DNA of 64,000 nucleotides from Anthopleura xanthogrammica (GCA_964019055.1 OZ025208.1:7208039-7272038); one strand, 5' to 3'. Positions 10,411-23,158 are shown, counted from the first letter of the stretch. The notes: generated by a model from the sequence alone, not told the origin. Numbers and translations are program-made.

Positions 10411-12814
10411 ATGGAAACTTGTTGTTCATTTAAGTCGCTATCGAATGGACAGTGTGGTGTCGATAGAAAGGAATCAAACATAGTTCCTTTGCTATCATGC
10501 ACAAAAAGTATAGCTAGCCACAGAACTACGCTTAAGTTTGATGATACGATAAGCGAAATAGAGCTGATTCTTGCACGAGTTGCAATATTTGATACTCCGA
10601 AAGATATCAACAAACTTACGATTTGTCCAAAACACCGCTTCGTTCTTGGTCTTGGATGGAGCAGAGGTGGTAATAGCAGGTGCAGAGTTCCAGAAGTAAT
10701 CTCTGGACACGGAAAGCGGGGTCGGCGATGGCCGCAAGCTGAAAAGGGCCTATGTAAAGACGATTCTGTGGCTATCTTAAAGACGACAGGCTTGTTTATC
10801 CCAGTAGGTTCAGGTATGTTGCTCTTCTTTAAGTGAAAAACGTTACTCAAAATCCACGAAATTAAATCAATCTTGTCAATTGACAATCCTTATAGGTATT
10901 TGCTCAAAGTGCCGCAAAATGCTGCAACAGAAGCTTAAGGTAGACGACGAAGATCATGTCACTGAGATGCTTAGTACAATGTCTATAGTATGTTGACTTA
11001 ATACATTCATAAGTTTATCCAATAGTATTTTATAACATCCCCTCCGATCCCGGCCTTTTATTGGCCATACATACTTTACATACATAGCTTAAACTTACTC
11101 TGGTTAAACTACACAATTTTGAAGTACCCAGATCAAACAGATTACAAAATAAATTCTCATTGCCAAGATTTCAGGATATTATGATAAATAGCAGACCTAA
11201 AAATTGTAAAAAAATACCATGGGACATCTCCGCAATTTCCCGCCTAAAACACAGGGATCCCATACTATAAAAATGACAGACAATGCTAGATTGTCAGACT
11301 AGTAAAAATGGCTGATATTTCACTTATTTTAAACAGAGATAAGAGTTCTCAAGACAGAATTGAATCAAGATGCTCCAAAATTATATTGCAATGTGATTTT
11401 TGGTTTTAACCAGAGAGCCTAGACTCATTTAACATATTATGACCGCGTTAAGAAAACTGAAGCACATTTTAGCCTGCGTGGAGACCGCTTTTTATGTTTG
11501 TCATTATTTTTAATTGATAATTGTACTGAGTTATTGGTTGAATAAAATTGATTTTTGAAAACCCACCCTTAGAATCAATAGATAAATTCTTAATAGTAAT
11601 ATAGCTTTGCAATAAAACTGTGGTTAAATTGTAACTAAATAACTACAAAAAATTGTATGCAATTAGGAAGAGGAAGAGGTCACCATTCATCCAAAGTATT
11701 CAACTCCAAGTAGCGCACACCTATCTGATACTGCCGTCAGCCAGAAGACTCCATTGACCCCCTTGTATCATCCCTCCGAAGCTTCTTTCCTTGCCGCAAA
11801 CCCAGACGCACCCACAACAACTGAAACACCCAGAGATCTGCTAAATCAATTTCTTGAGGCAAAAGATGTCACTCCTATCATGAATTCATTGAAAAAACCT
11901 TGGGAGGAGTCGTCGGACCGAACACGGCGAGGATACATAAGAGCAGCAAAGCAAGTTGTTGATGCCTGTTTAGAAGAAATTGCACCTAAAGAATCCGACT
12001 TGCTCTTTCAAGCGTTATGCAAGACAACTGAACCTGACAGCACCGTTGACTTAGTCCTGCTGCAAGCTCTTGCGGAGTGCTACAATAATGCCTTACACTG
12101 GAGCACTAGACGACAAGTTTTGTCTATAATGGCAGATAAGGTAACTTTCAAGCAACTAAAGCAATTCATACCTGAACTTACAAGATACCGCTTCAACATT
12201 GCGCGACACCATCTTCTTCTTCACGGTAGAGGTACAGTGCCACAGGTGGATAATAACACTAGGATACGCATCCCACAAGAAAAACTAGACCACTTTCTAT
12301 CTTTTCTAACGAGCTCGCATGTTGTTCAAGACTTGCCATTCGACGAGAAGACGCTGGTTCTATCAACGAATGCTGAACTGAAAGTGCCAAATGTAATCAG
12401 AACCCTTATCCCTGAAACCATAGTGAGGCAGTATCACTGCTACTGCAAAGAAACCGCTTTTCAGCCAATGAGTCGTAGTACTTTGTGCAGAATCATGAAA
12501 GTATGCTCAGCTACAGTCCGTAAATCCCTTGAGGGCCTCGACTACGTTTCTGCTGATGGGGCAAAGGCCTTCGATGACTTGGTAGAGGTAGTAGAAAAGC
12601 TTGGTAACGACTATGGTAAAGGTCTTTCTTGGACAAAGGATAAGATTGACAAGCTGAAAACTGCCAAACGTTATCTAAAGAGTGATTTTAAGGTAATTTA
12701 TTGATACCTTTACGACATTAATCGATTGAGATTTAGTAATAATAATGGTAACTTTATTCAAATTTAGAGAGTGGTTGAATGCCGTAATCATTTCTTTGGT
12801 TACATAAGGTTTTA

Positions 12815-12849
<35 letters not shown>

Positions 12850-15493
12850 ATTTCCCACTTTAGCAAGAGGTTGCCCTAGGGACGTGTCATTGTAAACGCT
12901 GTTCCAATATATATCTACTAAGCTACTTGAATAAACAACGAAGCCAAAAAAGGAATAAAACCAGTATTCAGATGATCGATTGAGTGATTGATTGATTAGA
13001 TGATTGATTGATTGATTGGTTGATTGACTTATTTATTGAATGATTTATTTATTGGTTGATTGATTGAATGATTGATTGATTGACTGACCGATTGACTGAC
13101 CGATTGACTGATTGATTGATTGACTGATTGATTGACTGATTGATTGATTGACTGATTGAGTGATTCATCGATCGATTGATGGATTGATGGATAATTTTGT
13201 TAATTGGTTGACGAATAAATTCCTTGATCAATCATTCAAAGAATAATGTCGCAAGATTAAGCAGATTTGATAAAATAAATTCAACCAAACTTGATTGGAT
13301 CAATAATGTAACTTATTAATTTTTTCACATATCCATATAGGCTCACGTCTCTTCAAGTTCAAGAATTCCTGACCACTGTCGGACTTATGCACTGAGTTTT
13401 GGTTATGACAAGTCGTTAAAGTCCGCCTGTGATCACAAACATGACCTGCGATGCGAAAGATGCGAAATATTTCCTTCAGTATTACAAGACATCCTTACAG
13501 CTTTGAAAAGTACCACGAATTCAGAAGAAATCGAAGAACTAAGTTACATCGTGAATCAAGCTTCTCAAGACATTGACGCATGGAAGGCACATTTCCTTCG
13601 CTCTATTAACCAGGATCTAGCGAGGCTAGATGCGCTGAAGAAGCTGAAACCAAACTCTGTGCTCCTCATTTTAGACTGGGCGATGAAGTATCTCCCAAAG
13701 AAATATCGCGAGAGTCAAACAGACTGGTTCGGAAAGCGTGGTATACCATGGCACATAACAGTTGCGATAACCAGAGATTCAGATGGGAAGATGCAGATGC
13801 TTACATTTGTGCATATATTCAAACGCTGTAAGCAGGATAGCAGCAGTGTGCTTGCTGTAATCGAGGATGTGTTCAAACAACTTAAGGCTGTCACCCCACA
13901 GATTACTACCTACTACCTACGAGCAGACAACGCCGGATGTTACCATGCAGCAACAACTTTGCTTGGTGTAAAACAGCTTGCTACGATGCACGACATCAGC
14001 CTAACCCAATTTGACTTTTCGGATCCTCAAGGCGGCAAAGGATCATGTGATCGCAAAGCAGCGTCTATCAAAAGCAAAATGAAGATTCATCTTAATTCTG
14101 GCCACGACGTTGAGACACCAGAACAAATGAAGCAGGCCATAGAGTCCTCAGGAGGTGTGCCTGGACTAAGGGTTATGCCATGTGATCCACAACCTACGTC
14201 AGCGCTCCCAAGCAAAAAATGGAAAGGCATCAGCTTTTTAAACAACTTTGAGTACACAGATAAAGGTATGAGAGTCTGGAGAGCGTATGGTATTGGTAAC
14301 GGAGAACTTAGAAAGTGGACCGAGTTCTCTCTTCCACCATGTAACTCAATAAAGAAGGTTAAGCCAGCCGACGAAAGTGCTCCAGAGGCCTCCTTCGTTG
14401 TTGTCTCAGCAAAAAGAAGGCTACAGTCCAACGCTACAGAAGCTAACTCTCAAGACGCTCGTGACCCAGAGAGTGACGACGAATCTGACAATGATAACAG
14501 TGACCTTGCAATTGAAGCCTCTAAGCTATTTCTCTGCGAAGAAGAAGGCTGCATAAAGTCCTACCAGACGTTTTCAGGATTGCAGAAACACCTTGACTGT
14601 GGTAAACATGTTTACCAACTTGAGCACGAAACGTTCCTGGATAAAGCTATGACCCAATATGCAACCAAGCTGGAACAAGGCTCCACCGATGTAGTCCCAA
14701 CTATTGATGTTCAACCAATGCAACAAGATCCTCACCAACTGCCTTCCCTCAAAATGGGTTGGGCATTTAAGTCAAGCAAAGGTCGAAAACTCCTTACAGT
14801 AGCACAGAAAGAGTACCTAATGGCCCAATTTAACATTGGTGAGCAAACCGGACATAAAGTTGATCCTGTAACGGCATCAAAGTCCATGAGGAAGGCAAAA
14901 GATGTTGACGGTGCACGTCTTTTTAGCGCCGACGAGTTCCTTACATCTAAACAAGTGGCAAGCTTTTTCTCGAGAGTGGCAAAGAAAAAGGTACGTCTTA
15001 TTCTATGATTATTTTATATGTTTATATTAACTCCTTTTTCTAGTCTGTCTATAAGAGACCGATGACTCGTGTTACTTTCGGTTAATCCTTACCATTGTCA
15101 TTCGGCATTGAAACTTCAAGTTTAAGCATATGACACGTATTTTAATATACCATCTTTACAATTAAGGTCGTCCCCAATGAAATCGATACACAAGAAGACG
15201 TTGAGCTTGAAGAAGACGCCCTAGAAGCTTCAAGAGAAATGGCTTTGGACGAAATGGTAAAAGAAGTGTACGAAGTCTTATCCATCAAGCACCCTATATA
15301 CTATGACATTTACAACATTTGTGAGCTTTCGGCACGGAACAAGTTGGGAACATTCTCAAAGCCTATGCTACAAGAGATATGTGCAGCCTTCGACCTGGAT
15401 ACCAGTGCCATTACAGATAAAAGAAAAAGGCAACCCTACCTTGACATTATTCAAGATCTTGCCCAAAGTTGCAGCTGTGTGCAATCCGTGTGA
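10411..15493 (+). CDS. Putative DDE-type transposase, five exons, ~1165 aa
   Basis: Exons inferred at 10411-10813, 10896-10987, 11667-12692, 13341-14990 and 15167-15493. All junctions are GT-AG and phases match throughout (phase 1 at the first intron, 0 at the rest), giving about 1165 residues with no internal stop. Exons 1-2 hold a Cys/His unit (CPKHRF ... GICSKCRK). Exon 3 is helical with no named domain. Exon 4 begins with another Cys/His cluster (ACDHKHDLRCERCE), then possible catalytic acidic residues in LLILDWAM, YLRADNAGCYH and FDFSDPQGGKGSCDR, an acidic linker and a C2H2 finger (CEEEGC ... HLDCGKH). This layout recurs in many unnamed cnidarian proteins (recollection). Its position inside paired TIRs with TTAA ends supports transposase. 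The true first exon could start further upstream. Confidence 0.7.
12693..13340. repeat. Intron with (ATC)n and GATT-type simple repeats
   Basis: Third intron of the transposase-like gene. CATCATCAT runs at about 12818-12849, and a TGATTGATTGAT/TGACTGAT array runs at about 12970-13190 with GACTGACC variants. The minus-strand frame across the array encodes only SINQ repeats and is not a gene. Confidence 0.9.
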
Positions 15494-15596
15494 TTTGCAG
15501 TAGGAGATATGAGACAACCGTTACGCAAAGAAGGCAACTATAACCTTTCCGACAAAACAAAAATGATCGATTTTGTTTTACACACGGGAGTAGGGT

Positions 15597-16312
15597 AAGT
15601 GTTGTTTTTTCTGCCGTGACCCGCCTTTGAAGTCATATCTGTAACAGTGGTACCTCTATTAAGCGGTCACCCATTAAGCAATCACCCTCTATTAGGCGGA
15701 CACAATAAAAAGTCCCATTTTTTTTCCTCACTAAATAACTGTATTTGGTCCCTCTTTTAAGATTCAACCTCTATTATTAAACGGCCACAGCCATCTTTTG
15801 GCGTTCCTGAAGTTTATTTTCTATTATTCTAAACCTCCACTAAGCGGCCATGAAATTTTTTTTCAGTGTTTCTAATTGCAATATTGGTAGCTTGCTACAA
15901 GTCGACTACTCTCAGTAGGGATACTCTTTAATTTGACGAAGCCTAAATTTCAGAGCGAACGACGAAGTCGCGAGTAGATAAACGAGATACCAATACGAAA
16001 AAAACCCGGACTTTGAGAAAGTCTAAACAGCAATAAAATGTTGTAAATCGTTAAAACCTCAAAATTAATGTATTTTTTTATTTAAAAGACTTTATTAAAA
16101 TAACCGATAAGTAACGTACCCTGCCATTTCCACCCCTTTATATGTAGATTTATGCCGAACCTTTATTCAGCGGCCAACCTCTATTAAGCGGCCACTTTGA
16201 AAAGTCCCTAGGGTGACCGCTTAATAGAGGTACCACTCAATTTCTTTAATATTGTACAAATTTCAACAAAAAAATATTAAGTTTGACGTCAACGGCAGAA
16301 AACACAACACTT
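15597..16312. mobile_element. MITE with ~25-bp TIRs, host of a second MITE
   Basis: AAGTGTTGTTTTTTCTGCCG at 15597 is inverted at 16287-16312 (CGGCAGAAAACACAACACTT). Most of the interior is the second element below, so the outer one is a short sequence split by it. Sits 3' of the transposase-like gene. Confidence 0.6.
15646..16236. mobile_element. 591-bp Tc1/mariner (pogo/Tigger)-like MITE
   Basis: TIRs AGTGGTACCTCTATTAAGCG and its complement at 16215-16236. The interior repeats the CTCTATTAAGCGG motif at 15685, 15769, 15835 and 16162. The CAGTGGTACCTCTATTAAGCGG style is typical of pogo/Tigger non-autonomous elements. No ORF. Confidence 0.65.
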
Positions 16313-16607
16313 AGGGACTTATGAAAGGGTCTATAGGAGATTTACTGTTCTTTTGCTTTATGATCACAAAAATCATTTGTATCAATTTGAACAAACAATT
16401 TTCTAATTATTAGAGCTGCTTTTATACATACATGAATGTTTTCTGGATGTAAACACTTTATAATCATGGCAGCTATAGCAAATGTGTAGAATACGAAATC
16501 AAAATATTACAAAATATTACCGGTATTAGACTACGGCCAAGCACTTTGTACACGTGAGAATGAATATTACGTTACCAGTTTACGCAATGCTTCCTTGGTT
16601 TTGTATA

Positions 16608-17342
16608 AACAAAACGATCACAACCCGGAAAATACATGATTTATATCGAGTTGGAATAAATATTGCTCTAACTACAATAAGGAATACAAATTGACTCATT
16701 GCTGATGTTAAATACGGTTTATACAAGATTGTTGCAAATATTATTATTGTTTTGACGCTCATTATCGTTGCTAATTATGCAAAAATGATCGTCAAAAAAC
16801 AGCCAATTTAGGCAACTTTGATCGACTGTAGCAACTTCAAAACACAAAAACCTAGAAATTTTTTTCAGCAGTGTTTTGAGAAATTATCTTATCTTCACAC
16901 ACAGTGAATATCAAACTATTACGTTATATCGAACATAGTTTAATTCGCGGCTGTTTTGAGGGTATTGTTTAGCTCATGAAAACTGTGTCCTGAACAAAAT
17001 TCTGCCAAAAATTCATCGTTAGAGCTACAAGTCTGAAATACGCTATGAGGCATATAGAGATAGCATATTTAAAGATTATTAGGTTATAAAGGTTAAATAT
17101 TGTTTGTATTTGAGTGCACGAGATCGCCGAGTGGTCTCTATTTCAGAGTCGTCGAATTAGCATATTTGCCTTCTCGCATAATAATTCAAATTTCTCCCAA
17201 ACGAAAACAAATTTTTAAAAACTAAGTCCACAGGAGTTCTTATAACATGATAGGGTATCTAACTGCCAAATATGAACAAAATCGATGAATCGACCGTTGC
17301 CACGATATTTCGAATTTGTCTGGTCCTTACTGACAGTCGCTC
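16608..17342 (-). repeat. Right terminal inverted repeat of the TTAA element
   Basis: Inverse of 9158-9890. A 60-residue minus-strand frame falls inside it and is not conserved as a gene. Confidence 0.85.
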
Positions 17343-17346
17343 TTAA

Positions 17347-18911
17347 TACGATAACTTATCATAAACTCGAAATGCACGGATTCAGTTATATACGGTTTTC
17401 CTTGTCAGTTCTTTTTTCCTTCGTTCCTTTATATTAAATTAAGGCAAAAACATAAGCAAGAAAAAGGATGAAACTTTCGGGGAAAAAACGAAAGCTACTT
17501 CCAATTTATATCAGTGTAACAGCAGATGTCAGAGTTACACTCTATTGCTTTCAAACAGTTGTTTCCAGTCAGTGTGTATACATTATAGTACTGTATATTG
17601 TTGACCCAAATGCCTCAACTTGAAAGGGCTCGAGGGTCCTGAAAGAGGAGATGGTGTTCTATTCCCATTTCCCAGCCCAAAATTTTGCAAAATCCCAATC
17701 CCAGTAATGGCTAAATCCCAGTCCCAGTGCATGAAATCTCATTTTCCCAGCCCAAAAAAAGGCGAATCCCAGCTCCCATTTTACCCCTTCAGGACCCTCC
17801 CTATTGCTTTAAAACCGAGTTGTTTCAAGTCGTGCCATTTGGGTCAGTTTCTATACATTTACTGTATTGTTGACACAAATGCCTTGACTCGAAACAATTG
17901 TTTGAAGGCAATCAATACACGCATTAAGGGGATTAAAAGTTGGATAATATATGTAAAATATGCTATATTTTAGTTGTATTTTTCTTGTCAAGCACAATTT
18001 TCATTAAATTTTCAAGATCGCGTACCTTTAAGCGAATTCTGAATCAAATATACCGAAAAATTGCATATTTTACAAAATATTATCCCACTTTTTAATCCCC
18101 TGAGCATGCGCTTAGAGCAGTAGCCCCGTCGCTATAACTGCTATATTTGCTAGTTTTTTCGAAGGGATATCGATTCTTCAACAAATCGTAATCCCTGACG
18201 AAAGCAGAGCACCGCTTGGTTTCGGCATGAACTTGTTAGAGTTGTTTGTTGGTTCTCTCCTGTGCTTCGAGGGTTTTTCCGGGCTCTCCGGGTTTTCCTC
18301 CCTCCTCAAAAATCAACTTCTAAATTCCAATTGGAATGCAGTGGAGTAAGAGCCACTCTGTGATTTCCACTGTTAATTCTCATTATTAATTCTCATTATT
18401 ATTATTAATAGTCATTTATAGGGAGTACCCCCCGGGGACGGGTTCTGATAAAAGCAAAGACCGCTTGGTTTCGGCATGAGCTTCTAAATATTGTCTGCAC
18501 AATCAATTTCAGTCTGACCTTCTAATGGTCTATCACAAATCCTGCGCCCTAATTGGCTGAGGTATTCTAGTGATATTCTAGTGTTTTACATAAGTTCTAC
18601 CCCGAAATGGATCACTGAACGCTTTCATACCTTTAAAATAACATCTTGTGATGGTCATTTTGTTTTCAAAATGAATTAATAAATCAGAAAATAAACAAGA
18701 TTTCAATACTAACGACGTAACGAAATTTACTATCACGGCAGTCTATCAGCTGCAATAGACCCCTTGCAGCACGTACGTCGGAATGCAGCTCAATTTTTAT
18801 AGGAAATCATGTGGTTTTGAGTGAATTGGTCGCTCGATCGAGACTTGTAATTCCTGTCTTCAAAACGATAGATAATCTTCTTGACAACTAAAATGAAGGA
18901 AGAATGGACTC
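17347..18911. other. Continuation of peptide-locus copy A, then gene-free sequence
   Basis: 17347-17480 and 17930-18070 match 62317-62640 of copy D, showing the same locus resumes after the TTAA element. 18080-18911 has no supported gene; 18770-18800 shares CTTGCAGCACGTCGGAATGC-like sequence with the MITE at 60503. Confidence 0.6.
17632..17799. mobile_element. 168-bp MITE rich in 'AATCCCAGT' motifs
   Basis: Inverted ends GAGGGTCCTGAA and TTCAGGACCCTC. The interior is made of repeated CCCAGCCC/AATCCCAGT motifs. A shortened relative without ends is at about 62447-62490. Confidence 0.65.
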
Positions 18912-19368
18912 ATGTCTCGTGTTGTGAAGAACAATCTTGGTTATCTTAAACTCTTGGCGTCTTCCCCTGAACACCTAGCCTCCTACGCAGACGCTCTTAG
19001 GGTCGTCACGCAATACTTCTCTCCCCACTAACGTGTTAGTGGGGAGAGAAACGTTGCGTGACGACGTGACGACCCTAAGAACGTCTGCAAAGGAGGCTAC
19101 TGAACACCAAAAGAAATTCCTTCTTCGCACTGCCACACCCGAGCAAGTTCACGCAATTATTCAAGTGATTCATAATATCTTGCACGAGTACATCCCTACG
19201 ACAGAACAAGAACGGAATCATCTGCGACCTTACCAAAACTCAATACTTGTTCTTCACGATCCTGGTGTTCCATATAAGAAAAAGAAACAAATTCTTGTGC
19301 AAGAGGGGGGTGGATTCATTTCGGAATTGTTGACCCCGGCTTTTATATCAGGACTTTTGATGGTATAA
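18912..19368 (+). pseudogene. Polinton-type small pX-like protein gene, split by a MITE
   Basis: The frame starts at the ATG at 18912 (MSRVVKNNLG...), is interrupted at 18976 and resumes at 19109. Removing the 124-bp MITE plus one 9-bp duplication leaves a single frame of about 107 residues. The protein is short and basic, has a KKKKQIL stretch and ends in a glycine-rich hydrophobic tail (GGGFISELL...). That architecture recalls the small pX/core-like protein seen in Polinton/Maverick elements; this is recollection, not a database result. An AATAAA lies at 19395-19400. It is far from the polymerase at 1-3400 and may be the remnant of another copy. Confidence 0.6.
18976..19099. mobile_element. 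124-bp MITE with TAGCCTCC termini and 9-bp TSD
   Basis: Ends are TAGCCTCCTACGCAGACG and CGTCTGCAAAGGAGGCTA. CTGAACACC is duplicated at 18967-18975 and 19100-19108. The middle folds around CCCCACTAACGTGTTAGTGG. Its termini match the 4-kb Harbinger-type element at 51885, which could mobilise it. Confidence 0.85.
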
Positions 19369-19927
19369 ATTGTTATTTCTGATGTTATATGATGAATAAA
19401 GATTTTACACTCAAACGTTTTCCTTCGTATTTGAATAATTAGGTAGAACTTCGTAGGTCTTATTGTTTGTCGTTTATGAGTCATTAATTGTATTGTGTTG
19501 TATACAATAGTCGGGTCTAGACATTCTGTACGAGGACAATAGATTAATTGGTTTCAAGGTTTTATTGACAATTTACATAAACGTTACGAGCGTAATTTAG
19601 ATTGAATAAAATCTAGATCGAGTTGATTTGATCTTTCTGTTCTCAAAAATTGTGCAGGACAAAGTACAGGTTCTCGGAATCCGATTTTATTTTTATTTAA
19701 AAATTTTTTTTTTTTGGTCTTCTTGCTGGCTTGCTTGGTTAAGTTTTAGAGTTCGATAAAAAATTCAAAATCCCCGCGCTCTATAAATCAAATCCCGAAA
19801 CAAAAGCCTTGCTCAAACTTGCCCAAACAATAGTACATTTATGAATAATTAACGAATCTATTACGTCACTGGGTCACCATGACAACGCATAACATTTTTT
19901 AATTCCATTTATATTTTTTTCTATTTT
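19369..19927. other. Gene-free flank
   Basis: Contains the AATAAA of the pX-like gene. Otherwise AT-rich with no element recognised. Confidence 0.4.
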
Positions 19928-21870
19928 TACACGATAATCTTGAATCCCTGCGCTCCTAAGCTAAATTTGCCATATTATACTTGGCCATTGTTCGCTACTC
20001 GTCGTCGTTGTGATTCTCGGAAATCGAAAGCGTGATGTCTTTACGAGCGGCAAAGCTTCTTGATGATATTTACATTGTGCGAAAGCTTTTCTTGGAATTT
20101 TTGACGTATAAAAAAGAATGAAAATAGTAAGAAATATTGAGACAATGTTGTTTTGTCAGCAGTCAGCCGTTTTTCCTGAAGATCGATGTCGAAGTTTAGT
20201 TTTCGTGGTCGTTTCTGGAACTGGATTCTCGGAAATGGCAAAGATATTTTTTGAAAAAGGACTTCTAAAAATATTTTCATTACAGCCAGTGAAATTATTG
20301 ACAACTGTAATGCCATGAGTTTCAATTCGCCTATATCTTGGTATATATAATCAGTTGAGGTAATAAACAACAAGATTTAGTTTGAATTTTAACGACGCAA
20401 CGAAAATATTTATATGTCCAAAGAATTTTTTTTATTGAATTTATATTTATATCAATTTTTACACGATAATCTTGAATCCCTGCGCTCCTAAGCTAAATTT
20501 GTCATATTATACTTGGCCATTGTTCGCTACTCGTCGTCGTTGTGATTCTCGGAAATCGAAAGCGTGATGTCTTTACGAGCGGCAAAGCTTCTTGATGATA
20601 TTTACATTGTAACGACGCAACGAAAATTTTATATGTAGTCGCAATTCCAAGAAAGAAAAATTCCAAAGAATTTTTTTTATTGAATTTATATTTATTTCGA
20701 TTTTTACACGATAATCTTGAATCCCTGCGCTCACTCCTAAGTTAACTTTGGAAAATTATACTGTATGTGGCCATTGTTCGCTCGTCCGAGTCTTGTGATT
20801 CTCGGAAATCGAAAGCGTGATATACGAGTGGAAACCTTCTGGCTGAATTTAATTTCAGTTTTTGCAAAAGCTTTTCTTGGAGTTTTTGACGTAGAAAATA
20901 AGAGTAAGAACTATTGATACAATGTTGTTTTGTCTGGGGTTGGTAGTTTTCCTGAACTTTTGATGTCGCAATCTAATTTTCGTGTTCGTTTCTGGAACTG
21001 GAATTCTCGGAAATGGCAGAGATATTTTTTCGAAAACAGGTCTTTTAATGACGCAACGAAAATATTTATATGCAGTCGCAATTCCAAGAAAGAAATTAAA
21101 AAGAAAGAAAAAGCTTCAATTCACTAGATTTTCATGAACTTACGTCTATATTTTAGCGTACAATCAACTGAAACTACTTCTTCTTGCTTAACGGATGCAT
21201 TGTGATAAAAATAATTATTTGAATTTATAATTTTTTCTATATTTTCACACGATAATCTGGAGTCCCTGCTCTCATGAGTTAACTTTGCTATTTTGTATTT
21301 TAACGACGCAATGAAAATTTCAGTCGCACCAATATTTCAATCATTAGTGCCAAGAACTTACGTCTATCTTTTACTGAGCAAATAACCAACTGAAACTACT
21401 TTTTCTAGGTCAACGGATGCATTATGATATAATTTCTTACTTGCATTTATATTTTTTTCTATTTTTACACGATAATCTTGAATCCCTGCGCTCCTAAGCT
21501 AAATTTGCCATATTATACTTGGCCATTGTTCGCTACTCGTCGTCGTTGTGATTCTCGGAAATCGAAAGCGTGATGTCTTTACGAGCGGCAAAGCTTCTTG
21601 ATGATATTTACATTGTGCGAAAGCTTTTCTTGGAATTTTTGACGTATAAAAAAGAATGAAAATAGTAAGAAATATTGAGACAATGTTGTTTTGTCAGCAG
21701 TCAGCCGTTTTTCCTGAAGATCGATGTCGAAGTTTAGTTTTCGTGGTCGTTTCTGGAACTGGATTCTCGGAAATGGCAAAAATATTTTTGAAAACAGGAC
21801 TTAGAAAAATCTTTTCAGTCTTTAATGCCAGTAAAATTAGAAAGAAAAAAAAGCATTATAAATACTTATG
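19928..21870. repeat. Nested direct repeats (four partial to full copies)
   Basis: A ~310-bp block beginning ACACGATAATCTTGAATCCC is nearly identical at about 19930-20240 and 21469-21780. Shorter or diverged copies start near 20463, 20707 and 21247. Each includes CGTCGTCGTTGTGATTCTCGG-type sequence or a variant. Related blocks occur near 46130, 59465 and 63345. Short ORFs here recur because the DNA is repeated and show no sign of selection as protein. Confidence 0.8.
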
Positions 21871-22495
21871 AAGGTTAAACTTCCTTAAGGAAGTTAGCCT
21901 GTTCAGGTTGCTAAAATAACCGAAACTTCATTGTTAGCATTTTCCCTGGTGTCACGGTAGGTATGGATCCTGGTTCGTCTTACGCACAAAAATTCGTTTC
22001 AAATTACACTATAGCTATTGACAGTATCATTATAGATATCATAGTACTGAAAAAAAACTAAATCAAGAAAGGTATCACAACTTACGTTGTTTTCACTAAC
22101 AATTTAACTGCTTTCACCAACTACGAAAACCAGTTGATCTTCAGTGAGACGCTCTGTGAACTAATCAAGAATCAAACCGGTCAGAAATATATGTATAGAC
22201 GGTATAGACGTTATTCGTCATTCGACTTGGCCTTGATTGATTGGTGCAAAAAGCCACGAGTGTTACGTTATAAAATATTTTGTACTGTTTAGTACAAGGT
22301 GCTTTTCCTTTGGCGATGTATCGCGTTGCTATGACTTCGCTTCTCTTCTGTTTGGGGGTAGACTAACTAAATGGCGAATCACTCACTCGTCGTGGGTTAC
22401 GTAAACAAACCCTACGAGCGGCCGGACGGAAAAACGAGAACGGACTTTTTGACTTTCAAAGCGTGTACTTTATTTGTCAGCTTCTTGGCTTAATG
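21871..22495. repeat. Peptide-locus related flank
   Basis: 21945-22200 (GCATTTTCCCTGG..., then ATCATTATAGATATCATAG) resembles 45395-45570, 59850-60080 and 63435-63600, so the larger repeat unit of the peptide loci extends here. No gene. Confidence 0.55.
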
Positions 22496-22496
22496 C

Positions 22497-22860
22497 CCGG
22501 GGGGGGGGGGGGGGGTGACTCCGGGGGTAAAGTATCGGGTATGCTTGTCGAAAATTTCCAAAAATACCCCTAAAAGATACCGGAAGTTTTTTCAAAAGGG
22601 CGTGGCTGGGTAAATTTTAACCCCTAAGAGATACCACAAAAATAATACTATTAAAAAATAAAGGCTTTTGAAATGTTTTTCCTTGAGTAATAATCTGAGT
22701 TTACGCAGGCATACATATTGCGTTATTATGCGATGGGCTAGTTCCTTTTTCAACACCCTAAAAGATACCAAATCGCTGATTTTTACCCCTAAGAGATACG
22801 ACGAGCATACCCGATACTTTACCCCCGGATTCCCCCCCTCCCCCCCCCCACCGGTGCTTA
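22497..22860. mobile_element. MITE with GGGGGTAAAGTATCGGGTATGC ends, copy 1
   Basis: Inverted ends (GGGGGTAAAGTATCGGGTAT and its complement near 22800-22827) lie inside G- and C-homopolymers. The interior repeats 'ACCCCTAAGAGATACC' and 'CCCTAAAAGATACC' motifs. A second copy is inverted at 62785-63160. Confidence 0.75.
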
Positions 22861-23158
22861 ATGTCCCTCTGTCTTATTTATAGAGACTCATTAACAATTC
22901 ATAGCTTAACTTATTACTGGGTTGCCATGGTGGCAAACCAGTCTTAAAATGATATCCGTTTTTCGGGCGTCAGATAGACCATAATGTCTATTGTGACGTC
23001 ACACGTCATGATTGGTCGAGAACTTGTAATCATAGCAATAGTCTGTCCAATGAAGTTGTGTTGTATTATGTATTTGTGTACAAATATGATCGACAATTTA
23101 ATAGAATTTGCCACATGATATCGAGCACGAGGTATTTATAGCTTTCGGTGTCTACCAT
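22861..23158. other. Sequence between MITE and BEL element, with a Helitron-like 5' hairpin
   Basis: TTACTGGGTTGCC...GGCAAACCAGT near 22912-22950 is an imperfect hairpin closely related to the left end of the insertion at 56178. It is cut off by the BEL element, whose target site is ACCAT at 23154-23158. Confidence 0.5.

Larger units (their letters stand above)
9158..17342 (+). mobile_element. 8.2-kb TTAA-flanked DNA transposon with long terminal inverted repeats
   Basis: Terminal inverted repeats run about 9158-9890 and 16608-17342, starting GAGCGACTGTCAGTAAG and ending in its complement. TTAA flanks both ends (9154-9157 and 17343-17346). Copy D of the host repeat has the uninterrupted site at 62310-62320, ATACTTATTACGA, one base off TTAA. 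A five-exon gene lies inside in the plus orientation, and a further MITE pair is nested at 15597-16312. TTAA targeting is typical of Kolobok and piggyBac elements; the ends do not look like piggyBac, so Kolobok-like is preferred, as inference. Confidence 0.85.

Noticed and set aside
10287..10886. Minus-strand 199-residue ORF
   Set aside because: It is antisense to exons 1-2 of the transposase-like gene, whose splice phases and zinc motifs support the plus strand.
13049..13231. Minus-strand ORF of SINQ repeats
   Set aside because: It is a translated GATT-type simple repeat inside an intron.
20041..21871. Repeated 66-110 residue ORFs on both strands
   Set aside because: They recur because the DNA block is duplicated; diverged copies break the frames.
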